DNA of 64,000 nt. It comes from Pseudochelatococcus lubricantis. Its GTDB lineage: Bacteria; Pseudomonadota; Alphaproteobacteria; Rhizobiales; Beijerinckiaceae. Under the pieces are notes generated by a model. The model had not been told where the DNA came from. It ran no database searches and saw only the letters and a program-made list of their open reading frames with translations. Within the stretch, counting starts at the first letter, position 1; each line of letters starts with the position of its first letter. Location of the stretch: contig NZ_JBHLXC010000002.1 of assembly GCF_042432495.1 (NCBI RefSeq), positions 248,001 through 312,000 of the forward strand, read 5' to 3'. This document shows, in pieces, positions 1-8,592 of the stretch. Made by a program: the position numbers and the translations under genes.

Positions 1-272
1 CGCTGACCGGCCAAGCCGAGGACGCGCTTGAGGAGCGGCACGTCGCGGCCGACATAACCGCGCTCGACCATGAAATCCGCGAGCGGTTCGAGCAGGTTGA
101 TGGCGACCAGTTCGGGTACCTCCAGCCGGTCGGCCGGTGTGATGGTGTAGATCCCGATCGGCGCGCTGGCGGTGGCGTTCCAGATAAGCCTGGTCGGTGT
201 CGGAATGAACGCGGCTATGGCGACGCCCATCGCCGCGAAATACGTCACCATGACGTAACCGAAGCGGGTCAT
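1..272 (-). CDS. traF: Conjugative transfer signal peptidase TraF (partial)
   Basis: N-terminal 90 residues of an S26-family peptidase; the rest lies beyond the window. TraF matures the pilin of P-type conjugation systems in the inner membrane and periplasm. The sequence shows an N-terminal membrane segment (YVMVTYFAAMGVAIAAF), then the TraF signature ASAPIGIY, whose serine would be the nucleophile, and VPLLKRVLGLAG, which carries the general-base lysine. The start ATG overlaps the stop of the DUF2840 gene (ATGA), so the two are translationally coupled. Confidence 0.85.
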   Translation of the reverse strand, partial: MTRFGYVMVTYFAAMGVAIAAFIPTPTRLIWNATASAPIGIYTITPADRLEVPELVAINLLEPLADFMVERGYVGRDVPLLKRVLGLAGQ

Positions 273-790
273 CCTTCGATCTCCCGCCGCATGAGCCACG
301 CCTGATGGCGTTCCATCGCGTAAAGGCGCGGCTTAAGGCCGGCCTGCATGCGATGGGCGACATGACGCCAGTAATCGGGGGCCACGTCGCAAGCGTCGAT
401 GCCGATGCGCTCCACGATATCGATGTGGCGCAGCACATCCTCGACTTGTCGCCAGCCTTCGATCTTCAGCAGGATGTCCCCGCCGGGGCGCACAAAGGGC
501 AGTGTCTGATACGCTTCGCCCGGCTTGACGGCGCGCACGATGTCGATGCGCGAGATGACCGTCCCGAAGTCGTTGGCGGCCCAGCGAACGAAGGCGAAGA
601 TGCTGTTCGGCCGGAAAGAGACGATGCGCCTGCGGCGGTCGAGGATTTGCTCATGCGCTTCGCATCCGAACCTGATCCAGAACTCGATCTTCTGCTCGAT
701 CCAGGTCAGCTCGACGTCGGTCATATTGTCTGAGGAGCGTGCGGCCGGCCATGGGCCGCCGCGCACGCGGGAGGCCGCAATGCCGGTCAT
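269..790 (-). CDS. DUF2840 domain protein
   Basis: A 173-residue protein of the DUF2840 family, known mainly from ICE and plasmid operons between parA and traF; its function is unknown. The body is soluble, with many aromatic and acidic residues and the segment LTWIEQKIEFWIRFG near the start. The chosen start has a good ribosome site (AAGGAG, 7 bases upstream) and overlaps the stop of the preceding gene as ATGA. A second Met at 724 gives the more usual family length, so the first 22 residues may be dispensable. Confidence 0.8.
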   Translation of the reverse strand: MTGIAASRVRGGPWPAARSSDNMTDVELTWIEQKIEFWIRFGCEAHEQILDRRRRIVSFRPNSIFAFVRWAANDFGTVISRIDIVRAVKPGEAYQTLPFVRPGGDILLKIEGWRQVEDVLRHIDIVERIGIDACDVAPDYWRHVAHRMQAGLKPRLYAMERHQAWLMRREIEG

Positions 791-1041
791 GGGAGATCTC
801 CTTGTGTCGGGGGAAATTCGCGCGCGAGCAGCTCGCGCAGCATCTCGGCGACGGTGACGCCGTGCCGGAAGGCGGTGATCTTGATGCGGCCGCGCAATTC
901 GGGCGTGATGTCGATGGTCAGCCGGGCGGTGTAGGTGCCAATGTCTTCCTTGCGAGCCGTCGACGCATCGGTGGCCTTGATCCAGCTTTCGGGATCGGCA
1001 GGCCGGGTCGCAAAGCCTTTGCGGGCCGGGCGCTCGCTCAT
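787..1041 (-). CDS. Ribbon-helix-helix partition-type protein
   Basis: 84 residues. The C-terminal half (TARLTIDITPELRGRIKITAFRHGVTVAEMLRELL) has the strand-helix-helix pattern of a RHH/CopG-fold DNA binder, with a basic, flexible N-terminus. It lies four genes downstream of repA in the parA operon and overlaps both neighbours by 4 bases. ParA systems of this type often use a small RHH centromere-binding partner (ParG-like), so a role as the ParA partner or operon autorepressor is inferred. A large ParB lies far away at 29.2-31.3 kb and is the competing candidate. Confidence 0.7.
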   Translation of the reverse strand: MSERPARKGFATRPADPESWIKATDASTARKEDIGTYTARLTIDITPELRGRIKITAFRHGVTVAEMLRELLAREFPPTQGDLP

Positions 1042-1781
1042 GACGTGGCCCTCCCGTCGAACGGCAGCACCGTGGCGATCCGGGCGCGGGCCTTCTCTGC
1101 CATGCCGGGATCGATTTCGCAGCCGAGGTAACGGCGGCCGGTCAGCCGGCAGGCTTCACCGGCCGCGCCCGATCCCGCGAACCAGTCGCCGACAAGCCCG
1201 CTCTCCGGGCAGCTTGTGCGGATGAGGATTTCGAGGAGAGCGGCCGGCTTTTCGGTCGGATGGATCGCGCGACCGTGGCAGTTGCGCACATAGATGACGG
1301 AGCGCATGAGGCGTGGTCCGCCATCACGGCTGACATAGTGACCGGCGTCGATATGGCCGGTATGCGGTGGGCGCTGCTTGCGCCGTTCCGTGCGCGCTGT
1401 CGCATCGGGCGTGGTCTGGACGACGTTGTGGATGTCCCGCCAGGGCGTCTCGGCCGGATAGAACTGAACTGCCAACTCATGGACGCGCTTGAAGCGATCG
1501 GCATGGAAACCGGAGCCGTTCTGCTTTTCCCAGACGATCTCCTGTGCCAGCCGGAACCCGGCGTCAGCGAACTGGTCGGCGGTCGCCATGAAATGGCGAA
1601 GCGAGCCGAACACCCAGAGCGACCCGGTGGGGGCTAGCGCCGCGCGGGCGAGCGCGATCCAGCCATCCATGCGGCTATCCCAGGCGAGCGAGGTGTCGCC
1701 ATAGGGCGGATCGGCGAGGATCAGGTCGTAAGGGCCGTGCGCGGGCATGAGGTCGCGGCAATCGCCGGTGAGGATGGTCAT
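1038..1781 (-). CDS. Site-specific DNA methyltransferase (N4/N6 type)
   Basis: 247 residues. The catalytic motif ADPPYGDTSLAW lies at about residues 23-34. The SAM-binding motif DWFAGSGAAGEA lies near residue 205, preceded by HPTEKP. The order catalytic motif first, SAM motif last, is the beta class of amino-methyltransferases. No restriction endonuclease is next to it, so it is an orphan enzyme. On a conjugative element it could protect incoming DNA from host restriction or mark the ICE; this is inference. Start and stop overlap the flanking genes by 4 bases, so it belongs to the repA-parA-traF transcript. Confidence 0.88.
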   Translation of the reverse strand: MTILTGDCRDLMPAHGPYDLILADPPYGDTSLAWDSRMDGWIALARAALAPTGSLWVFGSLRHFMATADQFADAGFRLAQEIVWEKQNGSGFHADRFKRVHELAVQFYPAETPWRDIHNVVQTTPDATARTERRKQRPPHTGHIDAGHYVSRDGGPRLMRSVIYVRNCHGRAIHPTEKPAALLEILIRTSCPESGLVGDWFAGSGAAGEACRLTGRRYLGCEIDPGMAEKARARIATVLPFDGRATS

Positions 1782-2431
1782 GATGCGATCCTCCCGACAC
1801 CGAGCCGGTCGATTTCGTCCGCAAGCGCCGCGATCTCGCGGGCGGCGGGCGTGTCGTCATCGAGTTCCGAGACGAGGCGGCCGGACTGCACCGCGACGGC
1901 GAAGGCGATGCGCTGTCCGATGGTATTGGAGAGTGCCGGCGGGTCGTGGTCGGCCAGCGTTTCGGCTATCTCACGCGCCAGAACGGTGCGGGGGCCGCAT
2001 CGGTTGAGCACGAAGCGAGCGGCCAGTTCTGGCCGGTAGATGCGCGCTTCGTTCAGAAGCGCCAGCATCTCGGCCGAGGCCCAGCCGTCAAGCGGCGATG
2101 GTTGCACGGGGATCAGCACCAGGTCGGCAGCGAGTAGCGCCGAGCGCATCAGGCCGGCGACGCGCGGCGGTCCGTCGATGACGATCATGTCGGCATCGCG
2201 GGCGAGTTCCGGTGCTTCGCGGTGCAGCGTGTCGCGCGCCAGGCCGACGACGCCGAACTGGCGCGGCAGACCTTCACGGCTGCGTTGCTGCGACCAGTCA
2301 AGGGCGGAGCCTTGCGGGTCCGCATCGATCAGAGTGACGCGCAGCCCTCGGCTGGCCCATTCGCCGGCGAGATTCAGGGCGAGGGTCGTCTTGCCGGTTC
2401 CGCCTTTCTGGTTGAGGAGCGCCACGATCAT
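1778..2431 (-). CDS. parA: ParA-family partition ATPase
   Basis: 217 residues of the Walker-type ParA/MinD family. The deviant Walker A motif KGGTGKTT is at residues 9-16, DADPQGSALDW follows near residue 38, and a Walker B-like IVIDGPP lies near residue 83. It drives segregation of the replicating ICE by ATP-dependent binding to DNA. At this length it is a small ParA without an N-terminal HTH domain, which suggests that regulation is done by a partner such as the RHH protein downstream. It overlaps repA and the methyltransferase gene by 4 bases each. Confidence 0.92.
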   Translation of the reverse strand: MIVALLNQKGGTGKTTLALNLAGEWASRGLRVTLIDADPQGSALDWSQQRSREGLPRQFGVVGLARDTLHREAPELARDADMIVIDGPPRVAGLMRSALLAADLVLIPVQPSPLDGWASAEMLALLNEARIYRPELAARFVLNRCGPRTVLAREIAETLADHDPPALSNTIGQRIAFAVAVQSGRLVSELDDDTPAAREIAALADEIDRLGVGRIAS

Positions 2432-3588
2432 CTTGCCCCTCCCGGCCGGTGGTCGAGGGGCAACTGCGGCGCGTCCGAAGCTTCGTTGGCAGGATTTACG
2501 GATTTACGGAAAGACGTATTCGGCGTAGGATAGATCTTATCGGTTTTCGGCCTTGTCGGTGGCCGGTTTTCGATGCTTTCCACATCGCGCACGCCCCTAT
2601 AAAGGTTAGAATCTATGTTAGATTCTAAGTTAAGGGCGCTATTTTCTTTTTTTATTCGGTAGTTTACATCCTGTTTGGGTTCCCGTTGGCACGAGGGGGC
2701 GGTTCCGGATAGCACGTCCCGGCGGGTTCCTGATGGCACGAAGCCATCCACAGCTTGTCCACAGGGCGCCGACGGTTCGAAGGCGAGCAGGACGCGGCCG
2801 CCCAGCTCGACCTCCAAAAATAGGGTATAGCCGGGCAACGGCTGGCGCCGAATGATGTCGCGCAGCTCGAACGCGAAGCGCTTGAACGGCGACAGGCTGC
2901 CGGATTTCTGGTGAAGATGGCGGAAGTCGAAGCGCCATCCGGCGCGCTGTCTGCCGCCGTGCTTGCGCACGATGCGGTAGAGCCAGCGTTCGAGGCCGCC
3001 CGTCAGACCGAAATAGGCGCGATCGATGGTGAGCACGAGCGCATCATCAAGGACGGCTTGGTAGAACCAATCGGGCACGATCATCTCGATGCCATCGGGC
3101 TTGCCGTTGCGGTCCGTGCGCTCCTTCCATTCGTTGATCCAGGAGAAGCGATGGCGGCGGCCCTCGGCGGGCTGGCGGATGGTTGTGCTGACGGTGGTGG
3201 ACTGAAGGCGATCGAGCGCCGCCTTCAGGCGCTGGTAATCGCGGATCGACACGCCGCGTCCGATGAATTTGAGGATTTCGTAGGGGGTCGCGGCCATGAG
3301 CCGGGAGGTGCGAAGCCCCGTGTCCCGGGCCTCGACGATTTGACTCGCTGCCCAAATAAGGATGTCGGCGTCCCAGATGGTGGCCATGCCATGGTCGGGA
3401 ACGGCCTCGACACGGATGGTGATGTCGCCGGCGACGAAATCGATCGGCGCGACACGTGGCGTCTTTGCGAGAGAGAAAAAGGGATAGGCCATGAGATCCT
3501 GCGCGTCTCTTGGCGCGAAGTCGCCGGGGAGCGCCCGGAACAGATCGAGTTGCCCGCGCTCCGAGGAAGATCGGCTCCGCACCGCCAT
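2428..3588 (-). CDS. repA: Replication initiator protein A (RepA-like)
   Basis: 386 residues. The first 270 match the replication initiator A family found on plasmids and ICEs: LMAYPFFSLAKTPR near the start, TPYEILKFIGRG, WINEWKERTD and a winged-helix core. The last ~115 residues are low-complexity, Asn- and Ser-rich and unusually AT-rich in DNA (2500-2700), unlike the rest of the gene, so they are probably poorly conserved. It would start replication of the excised circular ICE. It heads the repA-parA operon and lies just downstream of the AlpA-type HTH gene. Confidence 0.88.
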   Translation of the reverse strand: MAVRSRSSSERGQLDLFRALPGDFAPRDAQDLMAYPFFSLAKTPRVAPIDFVAGDITIRVEAVPDHGMATIWDADILIWAASQIVEARDTGLRTSRLMAATPYEILKFIGRGVSIRDYQRLKAALDRLQSTTVSTTIRQPAEGRRHRFSWINEWKERTDRNGKPDGIEMIVPDWFYQAVLDDALVLTIDRAYFGLTGGLERWLYRIVRKHGGRQRAGWRFDFRHLHQKSGSLSPFKRFAFELRDIIRRQPLPGYTLFLEVELGGRVLLAFEPSAPCGQAVDGFVPSGTRRDVLSGTAPSCQREPKQDVNYRIKKENSALNLESNIDSNLYRGVRDVESIENRPPTRPKTDKIYPTPNTSFRKSVNPANEASDAPQLPLDHRPGGAR

Positions 3589-3606
3589 TCGGTCGACCGC
3601 CCGCGA

Positions 3607-3888
3607 TCAGCGTGCGTAGCGGCCGGGCTGCGGGACGGCGGGGAGCACCTGGCGCTTCGCCGGCAGCACCTGCCCACGCGGATCGGAGGTCGAGGTGACG
3701 GAGCCGCGCGCAGCCCAGGCTTCGAGATCGTCGATCGCATAGACGACGCGACCGCCGAGCTTGCGATAGGCGGGGCCGGTTCCGTAGGTGCGATGCTTCT
3801 CAAGAGTGCGGGCGGACAAGCTGAGAAACTCGGCGGCTTCCTTGGTGCGCAGGAAACGCGGCGGCAAAACGACGGGTTCGTGGGGCAT
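3607..3888 (-). CDS. AlpA/excisionase-type HTH protein
   Basis: 93 residues with a MerR-fold winged helix typical of the AlpA/excisionase group: RFLRTKEAAEFLSLSARTLE (residues 11-30), then YRKLGGRVVYAIDDLEAWAA. The C-terminal 30 residues are basic and proline-rich. Such genes usually sit directly upstream of repA in alphaproteobacterial ICEs and are thought to act as activators or excision factors. The gap to repA is 18 bases, so they are probably co-transcribed. Confidence 0.85.
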   Translation of the reverse strand: MPHEPVVLPPRFLRTKEAAEFLSLSARTLEKHRTYGTGPAYRKLGGRVVYAIDDLEAWAARGSVTSTSDPRGQVLPAKRQVLPAVPQPGRYAR

Positions 3889-4028
3889 GGATCGGGCCTC
3901 CGTGGCGTTGGGGACGGCCGCTGCGGATCAGCGGCTGACAGCGACCACGGTGGCGGAGGAGAGCTGGCGAGTTGCAGGGCGAAGTTGGGAGGTATTGAAA
4001 TCGCCCACCATGCGGGGATAGGAGCGCG

Positions 4029-4800
4029 CTAGGATTGGCGGCGATGATGAAGGAGTTTTCGATATCCGCCCGTGATCATCTTGCGGGCGTCACGAAGGAG
4101 CGTCTTGACGCGATGGCGAGCAAACGAAGCCTGCCATTCGTCGCGGTTGAGATGATCGACGTCGAAGAGAACCTGCGCAATTTCCTGTTGCGTCGCGCCA
4201 GCGCGGTCTCCGTCGAACGCGCGAAGCATTCTGCGTTGACGGATGCGCTGTTGGTGTGTGAGGCGCGTATCTGGCGGAACAGCGCGGCCATGCAGAGCCG
4301 AGAGGAGGCGATGAACTGCCTCGATCCGGTCGAAGCCCTCAATGCCGAGAGGAACGGCGGCTACAGCGCCTTTCTGGACAGCGCAATCGACAACCTGGAG
4401 GTGCTGCCCATTGCCCAAAGGGTAGCGGAACGCAGCGTCATCTGCACCGTCAGCCGGTGGGACGGGTCGCCAGGGTTCGATGGAACCATCTGCGATGCTG
4501 TCGCTAAGTGCCGAAGGGGCTTCGGTCAGCACGACAACGCTGGTGTCCTCCAGCGGGAGCCAAAAGACGGGAGCATCGGGAGGTGGTGTAAGGGGGTCAA
4601 CGGCGAAATCGCAATCGCCACCGCCACTTCATTCGCTCGGTCAACGTTTCGCGATCACTACTTTCGGAAATCGACGCCTCGAAGTCTGCGTCGTATTCGT
4701 CGTTGCGGCGGAGCCATTCCCAGGCGAGATCGGATGGCGTTAGTTCATCCAGATGGTCGTAGTGTGCCGATGTACGCCAGGTCGATGCATCAGGTGTCAT
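4029..4800 (-). pseudogene. DUF2285 (RovC-like) regulator, frameshifted
   Basis: Two reading frames make one protein. The N-terminal part (4597-4800) reads TSAHYDHLDELTPSDLAWEWLRRN, the DUF6499-type domain that normally precedes DUF2285. The C-terminal part (from GTG 4532 to 4029) ends with the DUF2285 DNA-binding block LTHQQRIRQRRMLRAFDGD ... LLRDARKMITGGYRKLL. The second frame is open upstream of 4532 and reads DFAVDPLTPPPDAPVFWLPLE, the expected linker. The break lies at about 4600-4612, where losing or skipping one base after CGATTT joins RLRF to AVDP. A true frameshift, a sequencing error or programmed slippage are all possible. The intact family is thought to regulate ICE transfer. Confidence 0.8.
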
Positions 4801-4907
4801 CGCGATTCTCCCGAATCTCGGTTTAAGAACTTGGGAGGGGTCACGATTCCCCTTCGGGTTGAATTTGGGAAGTCAGTTGGAGAGCATCAGGTGATGCCTT
4901 CAACGCA

Positions 4908-5189
4908 TCACGATGATGTCTTCCGCTGGCTTTCGCGAACCAGTTCTCTGTAGCCGTACTCCGTCATCCAGTGAGCGCGAGCAAGATGGGCCTCGTAGAT
5001 GGCGTGGCAGCGTTTCGGATCGTGATCAGGATCCAGGCCAAATAGGATGCTGACGGCTTCGTACCAGTCGGCGCCATCGCGCTCGGCATCGAGTAGCCGC
5101 ATATAGAGTTTCATGTGCTCTCGATCGTAAGACGTAATCGTCTCGCTGGACGGGGGTTTGTGCAAAAATGTCTGGATTGCTTGCCCCAT
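4908..5189 (-). CDS. Small DUF2285-associated helical protein
   Basis: 93 residues: PPSSETITSYDREHMKLYMR ... WYEAVSILFGLDPDHDP ... HLARAHWMTEYGYRELV. Short proteins of this kind regularly precede DUF2285 regulators in alphaproteobacterial ICEs and are annotated as DNA-binding or DUF2285-like; their function is unproven. It probably forms one transcript with the broken regulator downstream (gap about 107 bases). No membrane segment or catalytic motif is visible. Confidence 0.65.
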   Translation of the reverse strand: MGQAIQTFLHKPPSSETITSYDREHMKLYMRLLDAERDGADWYEAVSILFGLDPDHDPKRCHAIYEAHLARAHWMTEYGYRELVRESQRKTSS

Positions 5190-5288
5190 TTTGTTCCACC
5201 CATATTCGTGCGCACTTTGCCATTAACGATCTCCGCAGGAGATAAGCTCTTTTTGTGACAAGGATTGGTAGCTCGTCATAAAGAACAG

Positions 5289-5537
5289 CTACTGCGAGGC
5301 ATCGGTCCTATCGTGTAGTAGCAAGTCCCCTTCACCCTTTTCTGTCGACAGGAGAACGATCCCCGCCGTTTCGAGAGATCGGCGCACCTGATCGCGTGTC
5401 GACTCGTACACTTCGAACCCGTTCTCGGATTCGAGGCGCTTGAGTGCGGTCAGTGATACTCGGGCCTTGTCAGCGAGCGTCTCCTGTGTCCAACCCAGCA
5501 ACGCGCGTGCGGCCCGTGATTGTCGAGCGATGATCAT
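5289..5537 (-). CDS. XRE-family HTH regulator
   Basis: 82 residues, mostly one Cro/CI-type HTH: QSRAARALLGWTQETLADKA at residues 5-24, then VSLTALKRLES. The C-terminal tail (LETAGIVLLSTEKGEGDLLL) matches a group of single-domain repressors common next to ICE control genes. It is divergent from a second XRE gene at 5692, across a short region holding a long palindrome. The pair probably forms a switch that controls ICE excision or transfer (inference). Confidence 0.82.
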   Translation of the reverse strand: MIIARQSRAARALLGWTQETLADKARVSLTALKRLESENGFEVYESTRDQVRRSLETAGIVLLSTEKGEGDLLLHDRTDASQ

Positions 5538-5638
5538 ACATGATCACCGTCCGCATGGACCTACGCGCATTCCCAAACTGCGGCCTCTCTATCCAGACCA
5601 TGCCGCTTGCACGACCCCAATCTCCATCTGCAGCTCAA

Positions 5639-5673
5639 TTACATACTATAGTTGATAAACTTAAAGTATGTAA
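5639..5673. promoter_or_regulatory. Palindromic operator between divergent XRE genes
   Basis: Perfect 9-bp arms TTACATACT and AGTATGTAA, with inner arms AGTT and AACT, in an AT-rich 35-base segment just upstream of the plus-strand XRE gene. A TTGATA hexamer lies inside it. This is the expected layout of a Cro/CI-type operator overlapping a promoter. Which of the two repressors binds is not known. Confidence 0.6.
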
Positions 5674-5691
5674 ACGGCAATCTTCCTATGC

Positions 5692-5910
5692 ATGGATATG
5701 CGCAAACTGGTCGGCCGGAACTTCGCCCGCCTGCGTCGGGAGAGGGGCCTGACTCAGGAAGAGGTCGAGGCGCGTTCCGGCTTCAGTCAACAATATCTCA
5801 GCAGCCTTGAACGCGGTCGGAGGAATCCGACCGTGATCACGCTCTATGAACTGGCCCAAGCTCTCGGCGTCAGTCACGTCGAGCTGGTTACGCCCGACGA
5901 TCAAAGTTGA
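5692..5910 (+). CDS. XRE-family HTH regulator
   Basis: 72 residues, a single classical HTH_3 domain: RNFARLRRERGLTQEEVEAR (residues 9-28), SGFSQQYLSSLERGRRNPTV, LYELAQALGV. Such minimal repressors often control mobile elements. Its promoter region contains the 9-bp-arm palindrome at 5639-5673, suggesting autoregulation. The next 230 bases carry no convincing gene and run into IS110 debris. Confidence 0.85.
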   Translation: MDMRKLVGRNFARLRRERGLTQEEVEARSGFSQQYLSSLERGRRNPTVITLYELAQALGVSHVELVTPDDQS

Positions 5911-6145
5911 GCGCCCCTCTCGCGAGGATCACGCTACTCTTCGTAGTAGGCAGGAGGCCACCATAAGATGGGGCCAGAGGAGCCAACGAAACAATCTATT
6001 ATGCGGCATCGCTTTGGCGGGGCCTGGGTAGTTAAGTCGTATTTGCGAACTCGTCAGTTCCCGTCCCCTTGCGGAGAGTTGCATCGATAGGGTCTTATCC
6101 GGCTGAAGCTCAAGCCGAAGGAGCTTCTGCTTCCGGCTTCTCGCT

Positions 6146-6515
6146 CTAATCGAATTCCATGCGGTCGATATAGATGCGACGCAAGATCACCACGATTCTG
6201 CGCGCCAGTGCGATGATCGCCTTGCTGAGGTGGTGTTGCGGATAAGGCAGCGGATTTTGTTCGCGATATCTTGGAGCTTGTTCCGCAAACATTGCTGTGC
6301 TGTGGGCATAGTCCGAAGGCGCTGGCTGGTCCGCGTTTTGATACGAACCGGCTTGAACAGGCTGACACGCATCATCTGAGCGATCCCGCATGCATCATGA
6401 CCATCAGTTTTGTTGAGCTGTGCCGAAAGCGCGGCCTTCATGTGACGGGTCTCGATGCAGACGACCGCCCACAGATATGCTGAGACAGCATTCCGGCCTC
6501 CAAGCTTATGGGCGG
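6146..6515 (-). pseudogene. IS110-family transposase remnant
   Basis: Fragments of an IS110 transposase remain in different frames: LEAGMLSQ, then VVCIETRHMKAALSAQLNKTDGHDA (read at about 6480-6400), then MRVSLFKPVRIKT, and finally a C-terminal end ALARRIVVILRRIYIDRMEF at 6146. The middle of the protein is missing and there are frame changes. It is not the source of the complete IS110-type gene at 7441, whose sequence is of a different subgroup. Confidence 0.75.
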
Positions 6516-6577
6516 ATCGGAAACGGGAGTGATAGAATGTATTGCGTGATATGATCTAGGTCGTTGTGACGATTTAA

Positions 6578-7338
6578 CTATCTGATCCATATGGCGATTG
6601 CGGCGAGTTTGACGAAGCCCATGAAGTTTGCGAGCAATTTGTCGTAGCGTGTGGCGACCCGCCTGAATTGTTTCAGCTTGCTGAAGAAGCGTTCGATACA
6701 GTTGCGCTCTTTGTAGAGATCCACGTCGTAGGGGCGTTGAACCTTGCGGTTGCGCTTGGGCGGGATGACGACTTCCGCACCGCTGTCGGTTATCTTGTCT
6801 GCAAGATGATCGGCGTCGTAGCCTTTGTCCGCAATGGTAGCATCGGCTTCTATGCCGTCGATCAGATCGTGGGCGAAGGCAATGTCATTGCGTTGGCCGG
6901 GCGAAGCGATCAGGCGGACAGGCAAGCCAAGGGCCTCGGCGGCAGCGTGGATTTTGGTGCTCAGGACCCCGCGAGACCGACCCAGGCCTTGGGCATCCGC
7001 CCCCCTTTGACCTTGCGGGTTCCGGCCGCGTGTTGATGGGCGCGGACGATGGCGCTGTCGATCATCAGCCATTCCAGATCGGCTTCGCGGGCCAGCGCAG
7101 CCAGCATGTTGTCCAGCACACCCATTTCGATCCAGCGATAGTAGCGACGCTTCACCGAACGGTAGTCGCCAAGCCGCTCAGGCAGGTCGCGCCAGCGGCC
7201 GCCAGAGCGCGCCATCCATAACAGTGCGTCGAGGAACTTGCGGTTATCGGTGCGTGGTCCGCGCTTGCCCTTCATGCCGCCGGGCACAAAGCTCCTGATC
7301 CGTTCCCACTGATCATCCCGAAGAGCATCACAGTCCAT
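6578..7338 (-). CDS. IS5-family transposase (OrfA/OrfB by -1 frameshift)
   Basis: OrfA (6961-7338) begins MDCDALRDDQWERIRSFVPG and includes the first catalytic Asp region (LEWLMIDSAIVRAH). OrfB (from 6578) carries the DDE remainder: TIADKGYDADHLAD and RNCIERFFSKLKQFRRVATR. The frames overlap at a run of six G on the coding strand (about 7000-7006), where a -1 shift joins GTRKVK to the GADAQGLGRSRG frame. Frameshift expression is normal for IS427-group elements. Confidence 0.85.
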
Positions 7339-7368
7339 CGCCGATCTCCAAAAAAACAGCCTTGATGA

Positions 7369-8592
7369 TGTGGACGCCCCTGCACTGCCAGCAGCGGTTA
7401 TGCTGCTCAACCGGCCGAAGCAGGAAAAGGAGCATTTACGATGACGATTGCAGCGATTGGACTGGATCTGGCCAAGAACGTGTTTCAGGCACACGGTGTC
7501 GACGAGAACGGCGCCACGATTTTGGTGAAGCGGCTGCACAGGAAGCAGATGCTGCCGTTCTTCTCAAAGCTGCAGCCCTGCCTGATTGGCGTGGAGGCTT
7601 GTGGAACGGCGCATCACTGGGCGCGAACGCTCGTCGCGATGGGGCATGAAGTCCGCCTGATTCCCCCGTCCTACGTGAAGGCCTATGTGAAGCGCGGTAA
7701 AAGCGATGCACTCGATGCCGAAGCGATCTGCGAGGCCGTGCAACGTCCGACGATGCGGTTCGTGCCGGTCAAAACGATCAAGCAACAGGGCATCCTCATG
7801 ACACATCGCGCCCGGTCCCTGTTCGTACGTCAGCGCACCATGCTCGCCAATGCCCTGCCATCCTATGCGCGCACCGCCCGGGAGACATTCATCCGCCAAA
7901 TCATGGCGATCAGCAGCGAGATTACGGTCCTCGACCAGCAGCTCAGTTCCTGGCATGCCGAGAGCGAGGCCAGCCGCAGGCTTGCCGCGATCCCCGGCCT
8001 CGGCGTGATCACCGCCACCGTCACCAATCCCGATCAGTTCCGCTCGGGAAGACAGTTCGCCGCATGGCTGGGCCTGACCCCGCAAGAGCATTCCACCGGT
8101 GGCAAAACGAAGCTGGGTGGTATCTCCAAGCAGGGAGATCGATATCTGCGCCGCCTGCTCGTCGTCGGCGCCACCGCTGTCATCCGCCACGTCAAGGATA
8201 AGCCAACACCCATGGCTGACTGGATCAGGAAGCTCATGGAGAAAAAACCCTTCCGGCTCGTCTCCGTGGCACTGGCGAACAAGTTGGCTCGGATCGCATG
8301 GGCCGTGTTGACGCGAAAGGAAGCTTATCGACCTCACCCACTGGCAGCCTGACAGAATACAGATCACCCGAATTGGTAACGGCAGTCAATGATGAGTAAC
8401 GATCGAGCCAATGGTGAGACCAGCCCGTCTGATTCAACGCGCCTCACAAGCGCGCCAAATTGATCAGGGACCTCACCGACGGATTTCCATCAGGGCCAGC
8501 GGCCATCACAATGCCGCACAAACAGGCCGGACATATGAAAGCAACCGATCAAATTCATCAGACAAAAACCCTTGCCATAGGGGGCGTCCACA
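7369..8592. mobile_element. IS110-family (IS1111 type) element nested in the IS5 element
   Basis: A plus-strand IS110 transposase is enclosed by 12-bp inverted repeats: TGTGGACGCCCC at 7369-7380 and its complement at 8581-8592. IS1111-type elements have such subterminal repeats and no target duplication, so the outer limits may lie a few bases away. The flanks, once joined, rebuild the right end of the IS5 element. A ~230-bp non-coding tail follows the transposase gene, as is common in this subgroup. Confidence 0.82.
7441..8352 (+). CDS. IS110-family transposase, internally shortened
   Basis: 303 residues of a DEDD transposase. The N-terminal RuvC-like half reads IGLDLAKNVFQAHGVD ... LIGVEACGTAHHWAR ... 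SDALDAEAICEAVQRP. The C-terminal transposase_20 half reads LAAIPGLGVITA ... QFAAWLGLTPQEHSTGGK. Family members have about 340 residues. Here the segment after MLANALPSYA jumps to RETFIRQ, so roughly 35-40 residues of the central linker seem deleted in frame. Whether it is still active is unknown. Confidence 0.88.
   Translation: MTIAAIGLDLAKNVFQAHGVDENGATILVKRLHRKQMLPFFSKLQPCLIGVEACGTAHHWARTLVAMGHEVRLIPPSYVKAYVKRGKSDALDAEAICEAVQRPTMRFVPVKTIKQQGILMTHRARSLFVRQRTMLANALPSYARTARETFIRQIMAISSEITVLDQQLSSWHAESEASRRLAAIPGLGVITATVTNPDQFRSGRQFAAWLGLTPQEHSTGGKTKLGGISKQGDRYLRRLLVVGATAVIRHVKDKPTPMADWIRKLMEKKPFRLVSVALANKLARIAWAVLTRKEAYRPHPLAA

Noticed and set aside
305..733. Plus-strand open frame opposite DUF2840
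   Set aside because: Shadow of the minus-strand operon; no ribosome site and no family similarity.
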